Shown one piece after another: positions 58,331 through 64,000 of a DNA stretch of 64,000 nt. The translations under genes and the position numbers were made by a program. Under the pieces are notes generated by a model. It worked only from the letters and a program-made list of their open reading frames with translations, was not told the DNA's origin and searched no databases. Numbering within the stretch: position 1 is the stretch's first letter; each line of letters begins with the position of its first letter. The DNA is from Pelodera strongyloides (lineage: Eukaryota > Nematoda > Chromadorea > Rhabditida > Rhabditidae), in contig JAANDG010000232.1 in assembly GCA_036852015.1 (NCBI GenBank), forward strand, positions 1-64,000, read 5' to 3'.

Positions 58331-58644
58331 AAATAAATACCGAAAATCTCTCGAAGAATAAGTAATCCCTTTGTTAACGTAAGGATGTCACATTAAAAAT
58401 AAAAGATACCATGCTGCGCAAATAAGTAACTTGTTGTAAGCGTGCGCGATGTTCGTCGGCGTATATTTACGCGGCAAGCGCACCAACCGCGCGCGCATCC
58501 TATGGCGGATTCAGCACTGGCAGACCACCTTTACGCGTAGCTCAGCGTACGCGTAGTTTTATCAATGCTTAGCGTATACCTTTGTCAGAGGCTTTCCGAA
58601 GACTTGTGTTATTCAGTTCGAACATACAATAACCTGAAAACTAT
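58331..58644. other. Spacer with GC-rich palindromic island
   Basis: 58440-58560 is rich in CGCG, GCGTAC and CAGCGTACGCG words; no exon seen. Confidence 0.5.
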
Positions 58645-58826
58645 CTTGAAGCGAAGTACCGGCCGATTTTTGAAACGCATCGGAAGCAGCTGAATTCTTG
58701 CGTATTTAGTTACTCGAATTTAGCTCGATATTTTATTCTGATTTATGTTCACTTGCATAAGCTGCATAAAAATACTGGCGTACTCGATGTGCATGTGTTT
58801 CAAAAACCGGCCGGTATTTGGCTTCA
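58645..58826. mobile_element. Family A MITE (copy 15)
   Basis: Left GAAGCGAAGTACCGGCCGA, right CCGGCCGGTATTTGGCTTC. Confidence 0.88.
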
Positions 58827-60559
58827 AACATAAAACTTTACTTGAAGAGCATAGTTGTATAATCAATTCTTTACAATAAAAAAAGCATACATAGTATTTG
58901 ACATTCTCAATAATTCCACACTTCCGAAAAAGTTGAAAAATGAAAAAGTGTAATCTTCAAAAAAGGAAAAAAAATGAAATTTCAAGGAAGTATCCGGTCA
59001 AGGTGATTTGTCTCAATTTCCTGTTCTATTTTTTCACGTAATCATTGATTATCAGAGTAGACTGATCAATGTAAGTGTTCTTTGGAGCCTCTAACACCGC
59101 CATATAAAACGCTTCAAAGATCCGTCGCATGCGCACTCTTAGTTCATCCGTACTTTAAGACTGTTATTTATAGCAAGTGTTTTCATAAGTTTTCCAGACA
59201 TATTTTGAGATTTTTAAACCGGAATAACCGGTTATTATTTTTTATTTTAGCGGGAAAACACCTACGATATTTACAGTGCAAATTTTTTCAAGACAATCAG
59301 AATCAGTGTTATCACTTAGCATCACTAATTTGGATATCTATATAAATGCTTTGCTTGTAAGCTTGTCAGCAATCCATGTTTGGTATGCTGTATAAGTATC
59401 TAAAAGAAATACTTTTACATTTAGAATGATAATATTTTTTTAATAATAATTGAATTTCTTATAACTAATAATTTGTTTACATGCTGATATTCTTATTATT
59501 TACTTTTTGCAACGTGTGGCGTTAAGTTGAGTTCCGGCAAAGTCTAGATGTCTGGCTCTTAAATACATAAATGCAGATGCCCATATGCTTAAAAAACCTC
59601 CGACCATATCGCTTTAATCCCAGTTGGTAGATATAAGATATAATCTACTTGAACATTAGTCCAAACAGCACACTCTAAATGGGAACGTTGTTGTGCATTT
59701 TAGTAGATAAACGTTTGCAAAAACAGAGCTCCGATTTGCTAGCACATTTAGGAATTTCACGCAAAAACGGGGTCATTTCTTGGAAATCTCAAAACAAAAC
59801 AAGCTTTATAAACAAAGATTTGCGAGGAAAGTTTTCATTATTCCTTACTCTTCGTTTACGAAAGTATTTGATTGAAAATATTGTGCTATTGAGTTTTTGT
59901 ACAATTTCAATCATAGAGCATAGAGAAATTGTAAGACATGTTAGTGAAAATATTTTATGTGGTTTGAATATATGTAATATGTTTGCACACACATTCTCAC
60001 TGTGCTGTACAACGTCAGAGTATTTGTCTATTTGCTAGATGTTCATTTGACCTAAACTGTCTGTTGCATTTTTAAAATTATGAATTGCTTTTTTGTACTG
60101 TTGTACACTGTATCAAAATAAGGTAGAGGTATTGTAGAATGTTTTGAAGTATACCGTAAATATGTACGTATAATTAGTGAAGTGCTATATTATATGTTCA
60201 TCTCGTTGAAATTTATCTACACCATGTCTGTTACTGAGGTTATTCATCTAAAAGTAAACCCTAGTTTATCTCATGGTCAGTATAACTTTTCCACAGCGTG
60301 TGCTCTACCAACAAGTATTCGAAACGGCAGAAATGCGATTTTAAGTTTAAGGATCAAATTCCAAGGTAACTACTGCTACAAAACAGGATGTGTTGACCAT
60401 TCAAAGTACCTTTTATACGTATTCCTTTCAATTTTGAATCAAGTGAGAAAGCAATTGACAATAGTTGAGTATAAAACGCGTTTGAAAAATAGTAAGCTTA
60501 CGTACTACGGTAAACTACATAGTTTAGTGTAGTAAACAACACTACATGAAAAGCAAAAT

Positions 60560-60655
60560 CCCCCGATATGGCCTGATCAAGTCCCTCAAAAGAGCCGTCC
60601 TTGATCGGGGCCATATCGGGGTTTTCTGGAAAATAATCGGGGCCATATCGGGGTT
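60560..60655. repeat. CCATATCGGGG repeats
   Basis: GGGGCCATATCGGGGTTT occurs twice in tandem, with a related inverted copy CCCCCGATATGGCC at the left. Confidence 0.75.
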
Positions 60656-61539
60656 TCCATTTTCCTCTGTATGAACTGCAGTACACTAATATGCTACTGT
60701 AGCAGTAGAGTAAATCTAATATACTCATCATACCGCAATATATTCCACCAAGCGACTACATATTTCAGTGTGCAAACCTTTTAAGGAAACTTTATAAATC
60801 ACAAATAAAAGGAAAGAAAACGAGTGTGGTAGGTAAGAGAAAAAGGTCTAGTGATTTGTCGAAAACCACTCGACCTTTTATGTTGTTATTTTCGAGTTTG
60901 TGCGTTTCTGTGACTTGTGATTTCATCAAGAAATTAGCCGACCGCAGCCTACTATAGACGTACAGACTATATAAAGGTGGCTCTGCTGCCGCGCGCACTC
61001 TCCACTCGCTCTATTGTCGCACACCGCGCAGACACACTACCCATATTTGCCGCGTTCAGTAGTGGGGCGCTAGCTTACCACCGATAGTTGTTCCGACATA
61101 CAGGTGTACTAACGCTAACACACATCTTGTACATTAAGTTATAGCTTGCGTTTTATATTTCTGAACCCACCCGAATGCGAGCGGCGCCCAGCTAAAGAAC
61201 TAACTATGCTCTCATTGTTTTAGCGATCCAATTGCATATTTTTTCATACTCAACAGCCCTAATTCTCCACACAAACCGCCGACCTTTTTCTCCAAATTTT
61301 AATTTGTAGGGTATTTTTGGCAATCGCATCTATATACGGTATTTATGTTAACGCCTCATCCTTTTCTGTGAATTGTGTTTAATGTGTTTAAATTTTGTTT
61401 GTCAGATTAACATCATTCTACAGTTTAGCTAATTTCGCACCCTAAAAATATTTTAGCAATATAAAACCTGTATAACTATTGTTGAACAAACATAATGCGC
61501 ATTAACCAACACAGAAACTTTCGCTTGTCACATCCTCCT

Positions 61540-61597
61540 CTCTTTCTCTCTCTCTCTAACACTCTCTCTCTCTAGCTCTCTCTCTCTCTCTCTAGTT
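61540..61597. repeat. CT microsatellite
   Basis: (CT)n. Confidence 0.9.
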
Positions 61598-62651
61598 TTT
61601 AATTCTTGTTATTTTATCGAAGTCCTCGCTAAAATTGAAAACTAAAAAGTGTATTCAAGGAGTGCTAACCGCGGCATTCTATAAAATGTTTGCTTATTTG
61701 TGTAGGGTAGTTTCGGCAATCGTGACCAGACACAATAAAACATAAGAATAAATATATAACTTAGGAAACTTGATATGACGTAAACTCGTAAACATTTCTG
61801 ACTCTCATAAACACTGCGCAACTGATCGTTCAACAAGTACAACCTACAAATTCGGTAAATGTCCTTCAACAAACAATATTACAAATGATCACGAAGGTAT
61901 AATATAAAGTTCATCCTTTATCAAAATAATTTTTATCAACGAAACTCCCAGATTATTACTACAAAATCAAGTCATTTGCCCGATCGCGCATGACCAGTTT
62001 TTGATAGATTTTTGTGGTGTTTTTCTATCTTTTCTTTTAATTCGAAGAGATGGGCTGGGTTCATTTTATCCATTGTCTGGATGAACAGTATTGGGAAAGT
62101 ATTGTGTATTGTGGTTAAAAATTGAAATTTCGCGCTGGGAGGGTAGTCCTGAAGTCATATAAACAAGTAGTTTCCCTCGGGTAAGTATTCCCTGGGGAGT
62201 GAAAATAACATTCCAACCTGAGGGTGGCAAACAAAAAGAAAGTAGTTCCCTGTAACTGAGTGGTAAATATGGTCTCGGTACCGGTGAGTAGTAACGAACA
62301 TTTTAGTGCATTGTATTCATAGTAAAACCATTAGATTATTTGTTAGGTTTTTTGGTCAAGGTTAAACCATTTGGCATAGTTACTCTTGAAAAATTTACGG
62401 TGCGGGCAATTTGATGGCCAGCGCGCGAAAGAAGGAGTGCCGCGCGCACACAAAAGTTCGCGAGGGCGTCGCCGCGAATTTAATTTTTCTCACTTCTAAT
62501 AGTTTAGCTATGTTGAAAATGGCCGATTGCATAATTGAAGTACAGATTTTGCAGTACAGTAGATTATTTACTACAGTCACGTGTAAAACGAAACTTCTTT
62601 GTGTTATTGCACTATTGCATTTACTTGAACTTGTTTAACTTCACTTATTTA

Positions 62652-63110
62652 TTACCAGCCGTTCGAAGAGCCCTACGGGCTCTTCTCCGACTGGAGGAAT
62701 CGGCCTTCGGCCGATTGTTTCCCTATTTGAAAAAAGAATTGCTACAATGTAAAAAGTTAACTCTCGTCTCTTTCTCTTCCGTGCCACTTACATTCACACG
62801 TCTCTGATTGTGGAAACGTATAATAATCAGTTTGGATCTCCACTCGACTAATGCTACCATGCAAATTTGCCATTGACGGTGCTTATGTAGAGCATATTGC
62901 TACCCCTATAAAAGCTAGCATAGCTCAACCGGTAGAGCGTCGGACAGTGAATTGAGAGGTTGTGTGCTGCTGTGGGTTCGAATCTCGCCAGCGACAAAGA
63001 TTTTGTATTCTCTTTCGATCGAAGAATTTTCTTTATGAAGGGATTTCGTTGTGCACATAAAAACAAACCCGTGACAAACTCTTCTCCTTTATATAATATA
63101 AGATTCTCTG
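62652..63110 (+). repeat. Dispersed repeat with two hairpins and a tRNA-like part (copy 2)
   Basis: The 65-bp double-hairpin block is identical in its stems to that of copy 1. The tRNA-like part lies at 62913-62996, preceded by CCCCTATAAAAGC. Same order and strand as copy 1. Confidence 0.75.
62913..62996 (+). tRNA. tRNA-like sequence (copy 2)
   Basis: GCTAGCATAGCTCAACCGG, loop CAGTGAA and GGGTTCGAATCTCGCC. GCTAGC pairs with GCCAGC near the 3' end apart from one mismatch, a slightly better acceptor stem than copy 1 but not canonical. Confidence 0.45.
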
Positions 63111-63514
63111 TTCGTATCAAAGGGTAACATTTCGAAATCACCCCACTTCCCAAGGCCCAAGGGAAACGGCCACCTAACACTAAACGTTACAATATGTTCA
63201 ATTGTGTATGGACTATTGCGTCTGCGTATCGTCGCCCCGCCCACTTACCTCCGCCGAATGCGCCAGTGATAAAGTGATAAAGTACATCAGGAAAAAAAGT
63301 GTATAAAGACAAGTTGGCGGTTAGAGTTCACGTAATACCTTTGAAATCTTATTACTCATATCATGACCACAATTTCCTTAGTTTCTCCTAATGTTGAAAA
63401 TCTTGAGTAGCTTCTAGAGAAAACATTGAACCAGAACTCGCACTCTTTAAAGCGATATGAGAGCCGGAATTTAAAACGGATTCAGGATAACTGCATTCCC
63501 ATGCAGCATATACA

Positions 63515-63815
63515 CTGACGAAAGTTGGCGTGCAAGAGGCAAACTTACGCCGTGCAAAGTGCATTTGGTTACATGGGGGCGTGCAACTTGCCCGCCCTTA
63601 TCACGCCGCTTGTACGCCAAAAGCACGAAGTGAAATGGCGCGAGTACGGCGTGCAAGCGGCAACTTTATGGCGTGCAAGAGGCAACCTTGCTTCCTTACG
63701 GCGTGCAAGCGGCAACGTTACGGCGGGCAACTTATAATCCAGAATTCAACGGCGTGCCACTTTTTTCCATGCCGCATGCATGACATAACGTTGCCGCTTT
63801 CACGCCAAGTTTCAC
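63515..63815. mobile_element. GC-rich element with GGCGTGCAA repeats
   Basis: Begins CACTGACGAAAGTTGGCGTG and ends TCACGCCAAGTTTCACG, so it is an inverted-repeat element. The inside has about eight GGCGTGCAA words. Frames through it are not taken as genes. Confidence 0.7.
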
Positions 63816-64000
63816 GTTGTAAATACATAGGAATACAGTTGTGCATCATAAGATTTAAAACGCGCGCTATACAATACTGCTTTTATGGAATGGGTTTATC
63901 CCAAACGATTGTGTTTTATTTCAAAACAATCAACGCGCGATGATTTTGTGTGACCCTGACCCTTTATATATTGTAAATCTATATACAGTTGTTTATGCGT

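Larger units (their letters stand above)
58827..62651. other. AT-rich region without recognised gene
   Basis: Frames of 60-119 codons occur (for example 59679-60038) but show no domain. 60560-60655 holds repeats of GATCGGGGCCATATCGGGG. A short CT microsatellite lies at 61540-61597. Confidence 0.5.

Noticed and set aside
62411..62640. 75-codon plus-strand frame with a basic start
   Set aside because: Sits in a GC-rich repeat-like island and lacks splice or homology support.

Overview
This is eukaryotic nuclear DNA, most likely from a nematode. It is AT-rich, with short exons, 3' splice sites of the TTTCAG/TTTTAG type, introns full of small inverted-repeat elements, and an interstitial array of TTAGGC units (the usual nematode telomere unit) near 15.47-15.56 kb with shorter arrays elsewhere. 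The species cannot be named from the sequence.

One large plus-strand gene dominates, modelled from about 7.2 kb to 44.9 kb in up to 40 exons (about 1,450 codons, C-terminus not found). It is a type IV diacylglycerol kinase of the rdgA / DGK-zeta / DGK-iota class. Exons 1-19 encode a long N-terminal region of low recognisable homology (a predicted helical stretch, Ser-rich and Lys/Glu-rich parts). Exons 20-26 encode the conserved RKALxKS lead-in and two C1-type zinc fingers. Exons 27-31 encode the catalytic domain ([26 protein letters not shown]). Exons 32-37 encode the accessory domain ([19 protein letters not shown]). Exons 38-40 encode the conserved post-accessory region. Reading-frame phase is compatible at every modelled junction, which is the main support for the poorly conserved exons. 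The ankyrin repeats expected at the C-terminus of this class were not found in the remaining 19 kb.

Layout: 1-7.1 kb has no recognised gene; it holds a tRNA-like repeat with two hairpins, an 845-bp foldback and a GT microsatellite. From 7.2 to 12.8 kb are N-terminal exons 1-9. Intron 9 (12.8-20.5 kb) holds MITEs, TTAGGC repeats and CT microsatellites. Exon 10 lies at 20.5 kb. Intron 10 (20.6-24.7 kb) holds a TGCGAATTCGCA palindrome cluster and minus-strand exon-like modules. From 24.7 to 31.1 kb are exons 11-16 with long repeat-rich introns. From 33.3 to 44.9 kb is the dense conserved kinase part. From 44.9 to 64 kb there is no recognised exon; it holds duplicated segments, two long inverted repeats, GA tracts and a second copy of the tRNA-like repeat.

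Small inverted-repeat elements with TTAA target sites are very abundant (15 copies of one family were placed). Several end within 30 bp of 3' splice sites, and one ends directly at a splice acceptor. All calls come from reading the sequence and family knowledge; no search was run.
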